Of a DNA stretch of 64,000 nucleotides, positions 52,920-64,000 are shown piece by piece (the first letter of the stretch is position 1; each line of letters starts with the position of its first letter). The translations under genes were made by a program, and so were the position numbers. The stretch comes from Margaritispora aquatica (Eukaryota > Ascomycota > Leotiomycetes > Helotiales > Discinellaceae): NCBI GenBank assembly GCA_007644065.1, contig VJWN01000009.1, positions 992,001-1,056,000 of the forward strand, written 5' to 3'. The notes under the pieces were generated by a model. It ran no database searches. It was not told where the DNA came from and saw only the letters and a program-made list of their open reading frames with translations.

Positions 52920-54629
52920 CTACAGTCTAGGTTTGACATCTCCCCTCCACCCAGCATCGTGAGCAATCAACTCCGCGGCCCTCTCGCCGATCGCCAGCAC
53001 AGTCAACATGGGATTCACCGTCGTCATGGTAGGGAAGATGCCCGCATCAGCGATCCTTACGCCCTTGAGACCTCGGACCCTGAGCTCGGGGTCGACGACC
53101 GCCCACTCGTCGTCGCTGGCGCCCATTTTGGTTGTTCCTGCAGGGTGGTAAACTGTGTGCGCGACTCGTCGTCCGTATTCCGAGAGCTCTTCGTCGGTTT
53201 GAACCTTGGGGCCTGGAGCGACTTCTTTCTTGAGCCAGTTCGAGAATGGAGCCTCCTTTGCGATTTCACGTGCCGCTTTGAGCCCTGCCACGATGGTGGC
53301 GGCGTCGTAGCCCTCCGGGTCGGTAAAGTACCTGAAGTCGAGCGCGGGCTTGATGGTTGGGTCGGCGGACGTCAGGTAGATTCGTCCTCTGGAGCGTGGT
53401 CGTGGAATGTTGGGCGTCATACAGAAGGCGTTGATGGGGACTTCATAGCCGAGGCGGGCGGTGTTGAGGCAGAAGGGAATCTGGTAGCAGTGCATCATGA
53501 TGTCTGCGATGGTGCCGTCGGGAATGCCCTTGGGGTTGAGGAACTTGTCTGTGTGCGAGGCGGCGGCGTTCTTGATCTCGCGTCGTAGGAAAATACCTGC
53601 GTCCGAGTCCATGGTCGTTTGTGGTGGGATGGCCGCGTTGAGCTCCCACATGATGATGGATTCTGGGTGGTCGATCAGGTTCTCGCCTACTCCCTTGAGG
53701 TCGTGGATGACCGGGATGGAGAGATCTTCAAGTTGCTTGGAGGGACCAATGCCTGAGAGTAGCATGAGGCGACAAGTGTCGACGGCGCCGCCGCAGAGGA
53801 TCGTTTCGCATTTGGGAGTGATTGTGAGTTTTGTGCCGCGCTGGAGTGTGACATTTACACCTGTTACTGTTGTGTCCGAGACGTTGATCTTGCTGACCCA
53901 CGAGTGTGTGAGGATCGTCAGATTTGGTCTCTTTTCTGTGCCGCGTAGGATGGGGTGAATGTATGCAACTGAAGCAGAGCTTCGACGTCCATCATCTGGG
54001 TTGTATGCGATTGAGAAAAATCCAACACCTTGTTGCAAGCTACCAGTCTCACGAATCTCCTCATTGAAGTCTTTGATGATAGGAATATCCATTGCTGTCG
54101 AGCAAGATGTGAGCCAGTCTCTGCAAACTTGGTTGCGGTGACGGTAGTGCACTGGTTGGATTTGATTTCTCAAGTTGTCTATCAGACGCATCATGGTCTT
54201 GAATCCCCAGCCTTTGCATCCCAAACTCTCCCATATCTGGCAATCATACTCGAAAGGCCGAAAAGAAATCAGAGTATTGTGGGATGAGCATCCTCCCAGT
54301 ACCTTCGCTCGAGAGTGCCTAATATATGAGTTTCCTACGATTTTGTCAGTTAGAGTTTTTTGTATGCAGGAACATCTTCACATACCATTTGGCTGTTCGG
54401 TCGTTCCATAGTCATAATCGAGGTCACCTCCTAGTAGAGTAAGCCATTCTTTGAGCTTCAGCACTTTGTCGTTATTGAAGTCGCTTGGGCCGGCCTCAAT
54501 CATGAGGATTTTCTTGTCAGGGAGATATTCAGAAAGTCTGCTTGCAATGACACAGCCAGCAGTACCACCCCCGACAATGACATAGTCAAAGTCATTCACC
54601 TGTGAGGGAGAGAGGAATTCGGTTGTCAT
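52920..54629 (-). CDS. Choline oxidase-like GMC oxidoreductase
   Basis: Two exons, 54629-54386 and 54334-52920, encode 552 aa. The FAD-binding fold starts at residue ~14 ([20 protein letters not shown]), and the GMC signature region is [21 protein letters not shown]. The active-site pair is His478 (YHPAGT) and Asn522 (VNPMLTV), 44 residues apart as in bacterial choline oxidase. Other blocks close to choline oxidase are [25 protein letters not shown] and [21 protein letters not shown]. The enzyme oxidises choline to betaine aldehyde and on to glycine betaine with O2, making H2O2. Its divergent neighbour is a betaine-aldehyde dehydrogenase. A similar gene pair is known in Aspergillus. No signal peptide; likely cytosolic or peroxisomal, but the C-terminus (DVKPRL) resembles only a weak PTS1. 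Confidence 0.9.
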
Positions 54630-55811
54630 GTTTCTGTTTCTTTTTCTGGTGCTTTTGAAACTTGAGTATTGCAGAGCGCAAGAAGGTCTTTTGTCCCTCA
54701 GCTGCGTGTAGTTATAGCGATAAGAAGTGTGGGAGCTTCTGGGTAGCTCTATCTAGTGTGACTAGGTAGGGACTGATCAGAGGTATCTGCTTTCTGGTGG
54801 TCTGGAATAAGACTGAATAATAAGAAAGAACGACAGAGGAGATTCAGTACAAGACTAAAAGTAGTAGTTTGTACACTTGCCGTATAGTAGTCGTTTGAAA
54901 CACTACTACTATAGCACAGTGCTGGACAGATACGAAATATGCCCGCTAATCGGTCGCGGTTCCTACCTGGTCACCTACGACATCATTGCACAAGACTTCT
55001 GCTTGGCAATGGGTCCATATGCCCGGATCGTATGTTCCATGACGGAAGTCAGCCTTGGATGGGTGGATTGCGGAGGATCTCAAAGGCGATTTGAGTGTTT
55101 TGTGGTGGGGGGTTGGAAGGAGAAAAAGTATGCAAAAGTATGCAAAAGTGTAAAAATCGAAGGAAACTTTTTCGTGATGTCGTCTAGCGGCAAACACCAT
55201 CCTTGCGGACAACAATGCCGGTAAGGAACCAAGTGGGGTGTTAGTATGGGTCTACTATGGGTCTACTATGGGTCTATTATAGGTCTATTATGGATCTAAC
55301 TATGGGGTACTGACTCGGATTGTCCAATCAATGTCCTCAGCATTTTCTGATTAGGTACTCGCAATCGATACCAACGGCCAAAAAAAGATTAGGGCCCATG
55401 GATAACCACGCCAGGCGTGCCAAAGACAGAGAAGTTTTCCACAAGGCGACGGCTTAAGCAATAAGAGCAGTGGGAGCAGAAAGTCGGTATGGCTATCTAC
55501 CTGTAGGTAATCACTGCAATGCCGAGCCGAGACGAGACGAGACGAGACGAAATAATCTGGATTTCTTGTCGCAACGACCGAGTGGCCATTATTCTCCTGC
55601 ATAATCATCGCCTGACACTTCTTATGCCTTCCTTGTTGGGATATCCTTTACCATCCACTATTTGTGAAGGCTGAATCGTGTGTCAAGCTCTCCAAGATTG
55701 ACCAGGACCCCTCCTTCAGCTCGAGTTTCTATCTACAACTCACGCCTTGCTATACTTTCTCTTTACCTAAAACTAACTCTCTAAGCTGTAGCACATTGCC
55801 CGCAAGTCACA
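54630..55811. promoter_or_regulatory. Divergent promoter region of the choline oxidase and betaine aldehyde dehydrogenase genes
   Basis: Both genes start outward across 1.18 kb. It contains a 63-bp array of a ~12-bp TATGGGTCTAC unit (about 55244-55306), a (GACGA)4 run near 55530-55550 and an AGTATGCAAA duplicate near 55127-55148. A 115-codon plus-strand open frame here (54877-55224) has no family content. Confidence 0.5.
55244..55306. repeat. ~12-bp TATGGGTCTAC tandem array, five units
   Basis: Diverged direct repeats (TATGGGTCTAC, TATAGGTCTAT, TATGGATCTAA) between two divergent genes of one pathway. Confidence 0.85.
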
Positions 55812-57320
55812 ATGGTCACCATGCCTTTTACATATCCAATCCAGCAGCTCTACTTTGACGGCAACCCCCAAAGTGCTACCTCGGGCAAGACATTTACAAC
55901 AGTAAACCCAGCAACAGCCAAGCCACTCGCTGAGGTACAAACGGCTTCATCAGCAGACATCGACACAGCTATAGCATCTGCGAGGAAAGCGTTTCCCTCC
56001 TGGTCCCAAACATCACCCATCGCTCGATCTCGAATCCTCCTCAAAGCTGTCCAGCTCCTGCGATCTCGAAATGACGAAATCGCTAAGGTTGAGACAGATG
56101 ACACAGGCAAGGCATTTTCCGAGACCAGTGCAGTAGATGTGGTTACTGGGGCAGATGTGCTGGAATATTTCGCAAATCTGGTTGCGAGTGGAGGTTTAAA
56201 TGGAGAGACTACACAACTGAGGCCGGATGCGTGGATATATACTAAGAAGGAAGCTCTGGGCGTTTGTGCTGGCATAGGCGCATGGAACTATCCAATTCAA
56301 ATCGCATTATGGAAATCAGCACCTTGCTTAGCAGCAGGAAACTGTATGGTCTACAAGCCCTCAGAAGTAACACCATTACATGGTCAGATTCTCGCTCAAA
56401 TCTTCTCGGAAGCTGGAGTCCCACCTGGAGTTTTCAACATTGTGCATGGAGATGGAGCTGTTGGAGGACAACTCACATCGCATCCAGGAATTGCGAAGGT
56501 CAGTTTTACCGGACAAGTTTCGACAGGTCAGAAGGTCGCTGCCTCAGCTGCTGGTGGAATGAAATATGTAACGATGGAACTTGGAGGTAAAAGTCCTCTC
56601 GTCATCCTGCCAGACACAGATATCGAAAGTGCCGTAGATGGTGCAATGATGGCGAATTTTTATTCTACCGGCCAAGTCTGCACAAATGGAACGAGGGTGT
56701 TTGTTCACAAGAATATGAAAAGTGCATTCGAGAAGCGCTTGCTCGAAAAAGTGGCATATATTCGAGCACTGGAGCCAATGGACCCGAATAGCAATTTTGG
56801 GCCTTTGGTATCAGAGATTCACCACAAGAAAGTCCTCAGCTACATTCGCCACGGCATTGAAACCGACAAGGCGAAACTTCTTTGCGGCGGAGCTGGGAAA
56901 CCCTCGGATATTCCATCCGGATATGAGCGTGGTTTCTGGGTACAGCCAACAGTCTTCACAGACTGTACTGATGAAATGAAAATCACGACGGAAGAGATCT
57001 TTGGCCCGGTCCTTTGCATCTTGACCTACGAGACAGTGGAAGAGGTTATCAGCCGGGCGAACAACACGAATATGGGTCTCGCAGCCGGAGTCTTTGGCAA
57101 AGACTTGAACCGGTGCCATGAGGTTATCAGCAAGTTAGAAGCCGGTATCACCTGGATCAACACTTGGGGGGAGAGTCCTGCCGAGATGAGTGTTGGTGGC
57201 TGGAAGATGAGTGGTGTTGGTGTTGAGAATGGAAGGAGGGGGTTGAATGCATGGGTGAGGGAACGAAGTACGCTTGTGGAGGGAAGTGGCATGGTAGGAA
57301 CTGTGTTCTGCAAGCTGTAG
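55812..57320 (+). CDS. Betaine aldehyde dehydrogenase-like NAD(P)+ aldehyde dehydrogenase
   Basis: Single-exon 502-aa protein with a good context at the start (CACAATGG). It is a canonical aldehyde dehydrogenase: general base Glu256 in MELGGKSP, catalytic Cys290 in [11 protein letters not shown] (34 residues apart as usual), cofactor blocks GAWNYP and [18 protein letters not shown], and [14 protein letters not shown]. The ends, including [23 protein letters not shown], resemble the betaine aldehyde dehydrogenase branch (BetB/BadA). It oxidises betaine aldehyde to glycine betaine, an osmoprotectant. The absence of introns in a window where most genes have them is notable. Divergent from the choline oxidase gene, with which it probably shares control by choline or osmotic stress. 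Confidence 0.93.
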   Translation: MVTMPFTYPIQQLYFDGNPQSATSGKTFTTVNPATAKPLAEVQTASSADIDTAIASARKAFPSWSQTSPIARSRILLKAVQLLRSRNDEIAKVETDDTGKAFSETSAVDVVTGADVLEYFANLVASGGLNGETTQLRPDAWIYTKKEALGVCAGIGAWNYPIQIALWKSAPCLAAGNCMVYKPSEVTPLHGQILAQIFSEAGVPPGVFNIVHGDGAVGGQLTSHPGIAKVSFTGQVSTGQKVAASAAGGMKYVTMELGGKSPLVILPDTDIESAVDGAMMANFYSTGQVCTNGTRVFVHKNMKSAFEKRLLEKVAYIRALEPMDPNSNFGPLVSEIHHKKVLSYIRHGIETDKAKLLCGGAGKPSDIPSGYERGFWVQPTVFTDCTDEMKITTEEIFGPVLCILTYETVEEVISRANNTNMGLAAGVFGKDLNRCHEVISKLEAGITWINTWGESPAEMSVGGWKMSGVGVENGRRGLNAWVRERSTLVEGSGMVGTVFCKL

Positions 57321-58051
57321 GTACAGTCAATACATGTAAGATAAGGTAGGTACAGTAGGGGATTTAATCAATCGAGCAATCGCCGGATTCCTGGACGACC
57401 ATTCATGGATGTTTTGCCTGCTTTGGGTAGTTAAGTCATGTGATCAACAACTACCCCTCACCTTCCCCTCCTCACTCGCTTAATAAAACCTCTTCCTTGA
57501 CCATCAAGATTGTCATCTTGGTAGATATTCGAAACAAGCTCCGCATTTCCGAAAGATTCGTATTGCTTCTTCTGTTCTTCTCAAGTCATCGATGTCAAGC
57601 TCAAACGGAATACCATGCAGCCAGTATACGAAGGGTTGCATGACACACCTGGTGAAAGCCTAGAAACCTGCATATTCCGAGTTTCCAGATCACTGCAAAT
57701 CAAAGTCAAGGTGTCAGCAAAGATCTCGTTACCGCCACAGATATTCTCTTCGATACCATAGGCACCCCAAAATCAGCTGCTAAACGAGAGAATTTGCGGG
57801 TAAGGGAATACAAGACTTGACTGTTTTCACTGTGGACGTTTGTAATGAATATCTGGTATTACAATACAATAGGTGGACTAAGCTACTGATAATATTGTCG
57901 ACGCGTATCAAGAAGGTTTGAGATTCGATGGAACAGTAAAGTACTGTACACCCACTTCACATCACTTCTATACAACCCGTTCGCGTGCATGATCAGCAAT
58001 CCATAGTCGTACAAATTCTCCTTTCATAATCCTACACCCCTCCAACGTCAT
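57321..58051. other. Intergenic, no gene seen
   Basis: 3' flank of the dehydrogenase and 3' flank of the converging coiled-coil gene; short frames only. Confidence 0.4.
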
Positions 58052-60483
58052 CTAACCGCGGCCCAATGTTAAGGGCATCTCATTGACCGACAATTCCTTA
58101 ATATCTCTGTGGCCAGCGGCGAGATGAGACTTCAGGCTCTTGAGGAAATTTATGAGGATGTTCCCATTCTCGAAAGTCACCAACAGCTCATCACCTGCTT
58201 GAGCTGTCCTCACCCTCTTTACTTGCAACACAGCCAGGTCTTTATTATACCGGAGACTCTCAACCTAAGTATAGAATGTTAGCCTAAGCCAACAAAAATC
58301 ATACCTGACAAGCAGGCGCGTGATAACTTACATTTTCAGGAATGATTGTCCAGTTAGAATAATGCCAGTCTTGGCATGTCTCCCAGAGCTCGCTCTTGAT
58401 GTACGGCTTGTAGATGTAGTTGTCTAGTCGTAATTGGGTTTTACGGGGCTCATTTTACGTCCATTCCTGGTTGATAATCATTAGCATCCGGTGGCCAAAG
58501 TATAGCAATATAGGGTGGAATTCGGTTTTTAAAAAGTGCCTATGCTAAGGAAACCAAAGGAGTATGCGGATGGACACATCCAGATGTAGCTCTGGGCTGT
58601 ACTTACAAAGACCGTGTTGTCACTTCTTGGGTATTGTATCTTCTTGATGAAGAGGAGGCGAGGTTGTGATGGGATCGCTTCCGGTTTGGAAGAAATACTA
58701 CTTCCGTCAATAAATTCCTGCTGAACTTCTGACGAGCTTGAAACTGATGTAAGAACTGAAAAGTTACCTTCACGTTCCGATCTTGATACATTTGGTTGCT
58801 GAGGGCTGCCTCTGATCTCGGCATTTGGGGAATCAGGTGTTGAGTAGTAATCTGCAGCGCATATTAGCGTTTTATGGTCCTTCTTGGGAGCCGACAAAAC
58901 AGGAGATTGTGGATGTGAAATTGCAGAAGAGACAATAGAGGTCTGATTGTGTTCTTCCTGCCCTTCTTGAGCGTGCTTTTGCCGCATATTCTGCTTTCGC
59001 AGCCTACTCCTGCCTTTTTTATGGCTCGCTGACAGACCTTTTAAAACTTCCTGCTCAACTTCTCCACTCTGTTGCTTCTTTAAGAGCTTCTGTTTTTTGA
59101 TAGTGGCCTGCATCTCATTATTTGGACATGGAGACTCGACCGACTTGGGGGCAGTTCGATCCTCTTCTCGATCACGTTTGTTCTCGAATCTATTGGATGT
59201 ACGATGACCATCACTTTGAATTCTCCTAGGTTCAGAGTTGTTGAAATAGGGTTTGCGTGTGTCATGTCGCACTCCTCTGCCTTCAAAATGACGCGGCGTC
59301 GAATTTGAGAATCGTTGGGGGGTATGGGAATAGGCTTCGTAAATCTCACGAGGAGCAGTTGGGGCATGTGCTGGAGCTTTTGAGAACGGTGAAGAACTGT
59401 TAGCTTGATGTTGGAAGGGGGAGCTTTGGGTGTGGCCAGATACATATCCGCGATGATTACCTAGCCACGGTCTTCCACGGGCTGGTCTTCTGGGTAAACC
59501 TCTGTGACCGGGGTGTAGATGTGATAAATTGGGGGGATGCTGTAGTGGAGGCTCTGGATTTGGCGGTGGGTTACCAAGAGGGACAGGGAGCTTGTCCTTT
59601 GCTTGAAGATAACGAGCTCCAGGTCCCCATCCCCCTTTAGATCCCCGGTTATCAGGATGCTCGTGATGCTCTTCTTCGCCGCCGCCCTCTATTTGATCTG
59701 ACATACTATCATCGCTATCGTTGCCGTCATCATTGTTCTGTAGTTGAGTGGGCGATACAACTGTATCTTCCTCTGTATCATCTTCGATAGTATAAGTTGC
59801 AGATGAGTACGCTGGGACATATTCAGGTGAAGACCGTCCAGAAACTTGTCCAGAATCTTCTTCAATAGCTTCTGCATCCAATTTGGAGGTCCCAGAAACA
59901 CTTGCCTGACCTGCAACTATTCGTTGAAAGAACTAGAATTGGGTTAGATATATATTTTGATGCGAATTAAGAAAGAAGCATGAGGAACGATCAAAGTGAT
60001 TGCACTTACATCATACAAAATGGCTTTCTCCCTCTCATTATCCAAGGTTCTCTTCGATAGCCGGTCTTCCTTCAGCTTTTCGTGCTCCATCCTCTTCCTC
60101 TCCACAACTTCTGCCAAAGCTGCCTCCAGACTGGACCTCTGATCACGTGAATCATAAAGCTTGACTTTGCTTGCATTGTCATTTTCAAGCTTCTCAACCT
60201 CTTCGGCGTGACGCAGCATGACTATCCGAAGTTGCTTCTCATGCTCGGCTTTGAGTTCGGACATAGCTTTCTGGGCAGCTTTATTCGCAGCAGCATAGGC
60301 TGCACGGGTCTCTTCCTCTAAGGCATCGAGCTTCGCAGAATTGGCCGCCTTGAGGTGCTCTATCTCCCTTGCGCACTCCGCTGCAAAGTTCCGATCCTCT
60401 TGCTCTTCCTGCAATCTCCGAGTGCGTGACAGTTCCTCTAGTTCAGCATAGCTGCGTGCATGGCTGGTGAGGTTGCGCTCCAT
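58052..60483 (-). CDS. Uncharacterised coiled-coil protein with basic disordered middle (gene A)
   Basis: Exons are 60483-60010, about 59932-58607 (or extended to 58555), 58423-58332 and 58264-58052. The intron between exons 2 and 3 is unsure: the strong GTAAGT donor after 58607 is out of phase with the next exon. A weaker GTTTCC donor after 58555 fits (phase 1). The protein is ~700 aa. Residues 1-155 form a charged heptad-rich coiled coil (IEHLKAANSAKLDALEEETR, EKQLRIVMLRHAEEVEKLEN). The middle (~160-600) is low-complexity Pro/Ser/Arg/Gln with a KKGRSRLRKQNMRQKH basic patch that may be a nuclear signal. The C-terminal ~100 residues form a small folded-looking region (SELWETCQDWHYSNWTI, GDELLVTFENGNILINFL). 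I do not recognise a family. It is tandem with another coiled-coil gene upstream. Confidence 0.65.
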
Positions 60484-61313
60484 GGCTGGTGGGGTTGTAG
60501 TGGGGCCAAAATTTCTTCAGATCTGTAGATGTAATACTGGCTATGATGTCAAACTCAATATCCAACGCGTGGAACAAACGCGCAATCAAATATTTGGAGC
60601 GCAGGATCAATCTTGGTCCAAAAAAAAAATATTCGAATGGTGATGTATTTGGGTTGTTGGGAGTATTGGAAAAAGTATGTTGGTTGACGAAGGGTGTGGA
60701 GGTACGCGAAGTTTCTTGAACAAATTTGGTTCACACAAGGCACGACCAAATTGAATTTCTGCCACCAACAAACCACAAGAAACATAATTGTAGCGCGCAA
60801 GAATTACTCGCAAAGCCCGTCTAATATTTCTACTGGGGCTCAAATATTAAAACCTAGACAGGTATGATCTCAAATGGATTTCACAACTGGCATTGTCAAA
60901 CTTGAGGCTAATAATTGAAGGAAGAAGAATCGAGAAGAATCACAATTCAGTTGGATTTACAACCATGAATTAGATAGATATTCTGAGGCGTATTCTCTCT
61001 AGCACAATTGTATAACATTGGTTGCCTATGATTGCTGAATACGACAGGTACCCTAGTACCTCTTACATACAACTCCAAGACTTATTCCAAAGTACAAACG
61101 CAGCTTATAGCACCGGCAGTGCAAAAGCTCTCAAGATCCAGTGATTTGTACTCTAGCCTCGAAGAATGCTTTGTATTGAGCAATGAATGCCATGAGCTCT
61201 GCTGTAAACTTAAACTCTAACCAGATACCTATACTGCCTTGTCGCTCCAAACAGAATGTATTGGCTACTGTGTTGAATGTAGCACTTTGACCTGGCTTAC
61301 CATCTAGAACCCA
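60484..61313. other. Intergenic between the two coiled-coil genes
   Basis: About 830 bp on the upstream side of gene A; should carry its promoter. No gene seen. Confidence 0.4.
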
Positions 61314-62683
61314 CTACATGTTCTGACAGTTAGCTGCAGAACGGCTCGATTCATGAGGAGATGCCATGAATTGCAGATTTACGCGAAGAAAATCAGGCGA
61401 AGCTTGAAGTGGATTAGGGTCTCTTACATCTGGGTGCAAAGCAGAGAGACTATTTTTCCCATGGTATATTTCGAAGCTTCTGTCTTGCTGACCAACTCTG
61501 ATAAAGATGCTAGGAGAGTGGTGCCATGTTGCAGATCCGCAGCTAAAGGAGTTGAGCTTGAAGGTTGACTTAAGCACTGGTGCTGGAAGAGACATGGCGG
61601 GAAGCTTTCTGATGGGCCTAGGTGCTAGCTTTTGGCGCTTGGAAGAATTTTCGGCTTTGGCAATTTGAAATTTTACAGGTCGACGTACAGCTTCAGGAAT
61701 AGCAACTAGCTTAGAAGCAGAGTCTCTGAGTTCTGATCGTGCAACGCTGTAGAGCATATTTGGATCTTCACTCTCGTCCTGTATGGTGTAAGCAAGCCTA
61801 TGGTTTTCATGTAAAGACAAAGGGAGAAGGGATAATTCAATTTCTAAGAAGACTACCTGAGAAGAGATAGCAGCATTGTGATAGGATCCATACCTGTTTA
61901 CACACAACATTCTCCGACTCATATTCTTCATGCTTTACCCGTGTGGGATAGGGTATACTGGAATCTGGCGTGCAGAGTGGTGATGAAGTCGATGCCTTAG
62001 GAGTGTGAAGTTGGCCAGCTCCAGCCAGAGCCTCCTGCTCAAATGCCAGAAAGACTTCATTGCGTAAAGCAGAGTCCTCTACCATTCTCCTTTCGACTAG
62101 CTTTGCCTTAGCATTTTTCCTTGCTTCCACTCGTTGGTCATATGCCGTTGTCATTGCAACATCCAAAGATTCTTCTTGCTTGTCAAAGTGCTCATCCAGC
62201 TCTCGTTCTCGAACTCCTATGCTCTCTTTGAAAGAAATGGTTGCGAGTCGATGACGTTCTTGAAGCGCAGCCACTTCTTTCGCATGCTTTGCTTTCAATG
62301 CCTGTTACACTTGTCAGAACCAATATATGTATATATTTAACTTGTAAGTAAACAATGGACTTTGGATTGCGGAGGTGTGTCTCTTCTAATACTTGGCAAT
62401 ATCACATCGCAAGGAATATGCCGTCAAGTCTTGTCTCCTTGAATTCTCAGCGCCGACAAGCAGTAAGAAAACATACCTGAACAGCCTTCAAGCTTTCAGC
62501 AATCATGTTCTGACGATGAACATGCCTGCGAGTTTCAAGATTGGCTAGAGCCTTGAGACGACTCTCCTCTGCGACCGCATCTTCTTCCTTCTCCCTCGCA
62601 GCACGATCTGCATCGTCCTGGATACGGGCGGCGGCTGCATTTTTGTGTTTTTGCAGCAGGCTTTGGTAGTAACCTGAATGCAT
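61314..62683 (-). CDS. Uncharacterised coiled-coil protein (gene B)
   Basis: Three phase-0 exons, 62683-62477, 62301-61894 and 61778-61314, encode 359 aa from the ATG at 62683 (MHSGYYQSLLQKHKNAAAAR). An upstream extension of the open frame to 62881 has no further justification. Residues 5-170 are an almost continuous charged helix (AREKEEDAVAEESRLKALAN, AKHAKEVAALQERHRLATIS, RVEARKNAKAKLVERR). The rest is Ser/Pro-rich with basic patches (NSSKRQKLAPRPIRKLP) and a short C-terminal block (HHSPSIFIRVGQQDRSFEIY). I do not recognise a family. The overall plan (N-terminal coiled coil, basic disordered part, compact C-terminus) repeats that of gene A downstream, so the two might be distant paralogues or partners. 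The exon 2-3 intron (115 nt) includes an alternative CAG acceptor-like site. Confidence 0.72.
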
Positions 62684-63643
62684 GTTGATTGACTGGATTC
62701 GAGATCCTAATGTGGCAGAGATGTGAGGTGTTGTAAGTAGGTGAATTGTTGAAGAAATTTTGGCATATGATTGGAAAGGGATTCTTGAGGTACTATGACA
62801 AGCAAGCGAGGAAGGAGCGAAAGGGAACGCCAAAACGATACAAACCATTGAAATACGAGGTGGAAATGGAACTGAAGTCACCTATGGTGGTGCACAGGTA
62901 GCAAATAATCGTAAGCTGACTGAATATAAGTAGGTAAGGAGTTGCCTTTAAGATCTGTCTTTCACCCTCTATCACCTATAATTTGAGCATGACCGGTCCA
63001 CGCGATGTCTCGCGAGGGCTTTCATATGAACAACACTCCTCTCCACTTGGAGACTACCATTTAGGAGCATAATAGTCTATGCTTGATGTTGGATTTGATC
63101 TGAGCAAGATACACACAAATCGAGAAGAGAAAGTAAAGCAACACCTTGCAAGATGATACCTGGATTCGGTGCCGAACAGTTAACGCTGATAAGAATGAAC
63201 AAAAATTGGGGGTTCACGAGACCGGGAAAAAGATATTCATACAATCACTCAACCTACATTCCCGTATCTCATATTGCAACTCTAAACCATTCAAAACCTA
63301 CACAGCAGGATGAAGCCAAGTACCATAATCCGATATGGCATCAGCTTGAGATACTCCCAAAGTTCATCAAGCATCCGATCCCATAACCATCTCACAGTCC
63401 CCTTAACGCCAGAAAGCAAAAGAAGCAAATCGCTATGTTAGCATGAATAGCTATGCTCGTATCATCAAATTTCCCACCCCTATGCACCCCCTTATGCGCC
63501 CACCTATACGCCGAGATCCATGCTGCCCTGTGATGATTTAGGAAATACCGGTACTCCTTGGTGAACGAGCTGGAGCCACTCCATCCTCGCTATGCTGTGG
63601 ACTATGTGCTGAGAAGGGAATCATGTAATGTAGTTCAAGCGAT
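62684..63643. other. Intergenic, no gene seen
   Basis: Upstream region of gene B and 3' flank of the right-edge gene. A 77-codon plus-strand frame at 63153-63386 has no family content. Confidence 0.4.
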
Positions 63644-64000
63644 CTATAGAAATACGCCAACCCATTTGTCCTTGGCTTTGACATCAACCTCGCAGTCATC
63701 AACTGCACATCTGAGGGTTTTCTTCTTGCCAGGACCAGAAAATTCCTCAAAGGCAATCTCAGGGTGTTTCTTGGCGTCATTGCGGCGCTGATAGCAACTG
63801 TTGCAGTAGACCTGTTATATATTAGCCCATGTATCAAATATGAAATTAAAAGTAAACTTACATGACCACACTCTTTGACGACCCAAAATGGATGTTCCTC
63901 ACGATCTTTTCTCGATGGTGCCCTTCCGCCCTTCTTCTTCAGTGGTTCCTCCGTTTCCTTATCGTGCACTAATTCATCTTCACAGCTGGGGCAAATGACC
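63644..64000 (-). CDS. Zinc-finger (RING-like) protein, C-terminal part, runs off right edge
   Basis: Two exons are visible, 64000-63862 and 63811-63644; upstream coding lies beyond the window. The readable sequence starts VICPSCEDELVHDKE, passes through a Lys/Arg-rich stretch (KKKGGRAPSRKDREE), then PFWVVKECGHVYCNSCYQRR, and ends VDVKAKDKWVGVFL. The CPSC...CGHVYCNSC arrangement of Cys/His pairs is that of a RING or treble-clef zinc site, with the knuckles separated by an insert; a further CAVDDC pair may complete it. The last ~40 residues follow the site. It could be an E3 ligase-type or a nuclear regulatory protein; the family needs the missing part. Confidence 0.65.

Noticed and set aside
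52959..53588. 209-codon plus-strand open frame
   Set aside because: Antisense shadow of the choline oxidase exon 2, which is well supported by motifs.

Overview
This window looks like nuclear DNA of a filamentous ascomycete (Pezizomycotina). Genes are separated by 0.3-2 kb, most carry one to twelve short introns of about 40-180 nt with GTAAGT/GTATGT-type donors and CTAAC-like branch sites, and there is a C-to-T-mutated (RIP-like) transposon. Families typical of this group are present: a HET-domain protein, a DUF7730 protein, a Chs7 chaperone, an ArAE/FUSC transporter, a BIM1-like protein and a small cysteine-rich secreted protein. A Leotiomycetes-like fungus is my guess, but the sequence alone does not prove the class. 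There is no bacterial-style operon, no rRNA and no convincing tRNA. I derived exon boundaries by hand from splice signals and checked phase. Nearly all protein genes close in frame; one splice junction (the intron between the second and third exons of the gene at 58052-60483) remains doubtful.

Layout. 1-9.6 kb: N-terminal part of a WD40-type gene (-), a RibD/Rib2-type pyrimidine deaminase (+), a DUF1295 membrane protein (+), a small hypothetical (-) and a 1091-aa seven-exon ArAE-type transporter (-). 9.6-15.4 kb: gene-poor, containing a complete but dead Tc1/mariner element (12294-13673) with terminal inverted repeats and TA target duplication. 15.4-24.5 kb: a fused alpha/beta-hydrolase plus dual-specificity-phosphatase protein (-), a 13-exon dihydroxy-acid dehydratase paralogue (+) with 9-nt and 2-nt exons, and a six-cysteine secreted protein (+). 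24.5-27.5 kb: a tandem array of six diverged ~180-bp units with hairpins, a coding-like relic and microsatellites. 27.5-31.7 kb: a divergent pair, a GPI-anchored BIM1/X325 copper-binding-type protein (-) and a ferric/cupric reductase with a Met-rich N-terminus (+). 32-38 kb: a serine esterase (-), a DUF7730 protein (+) and a HET protein (+). 38-46 kb: an 8-kb stretch with no convincing gene. 46-52 kb: a Pho80/Pcl-type cyclin, a TesB-type acyl-CoA thioesterase and CHS7, all (+). 52.9-57.3 kb: a divergent choline oxidase / betaine aldehyde dehydrogenase pair. 58-64 kb: two unrecognised coiled-coil genes (-) and the C-terminal part of a zinc-finger-like gene (-).

Functional groupings. The clearest pathway is choline to betaine aldehyde to glycine betaine, encoded by the divergent pair at 52.9-57.3 kb. 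The BIM1-like/reductase pair sharing one 1.4-kb intergenic region suggests a copper-acquisition module. The other genes look like independently transcribed housekeeping or accessory genes.
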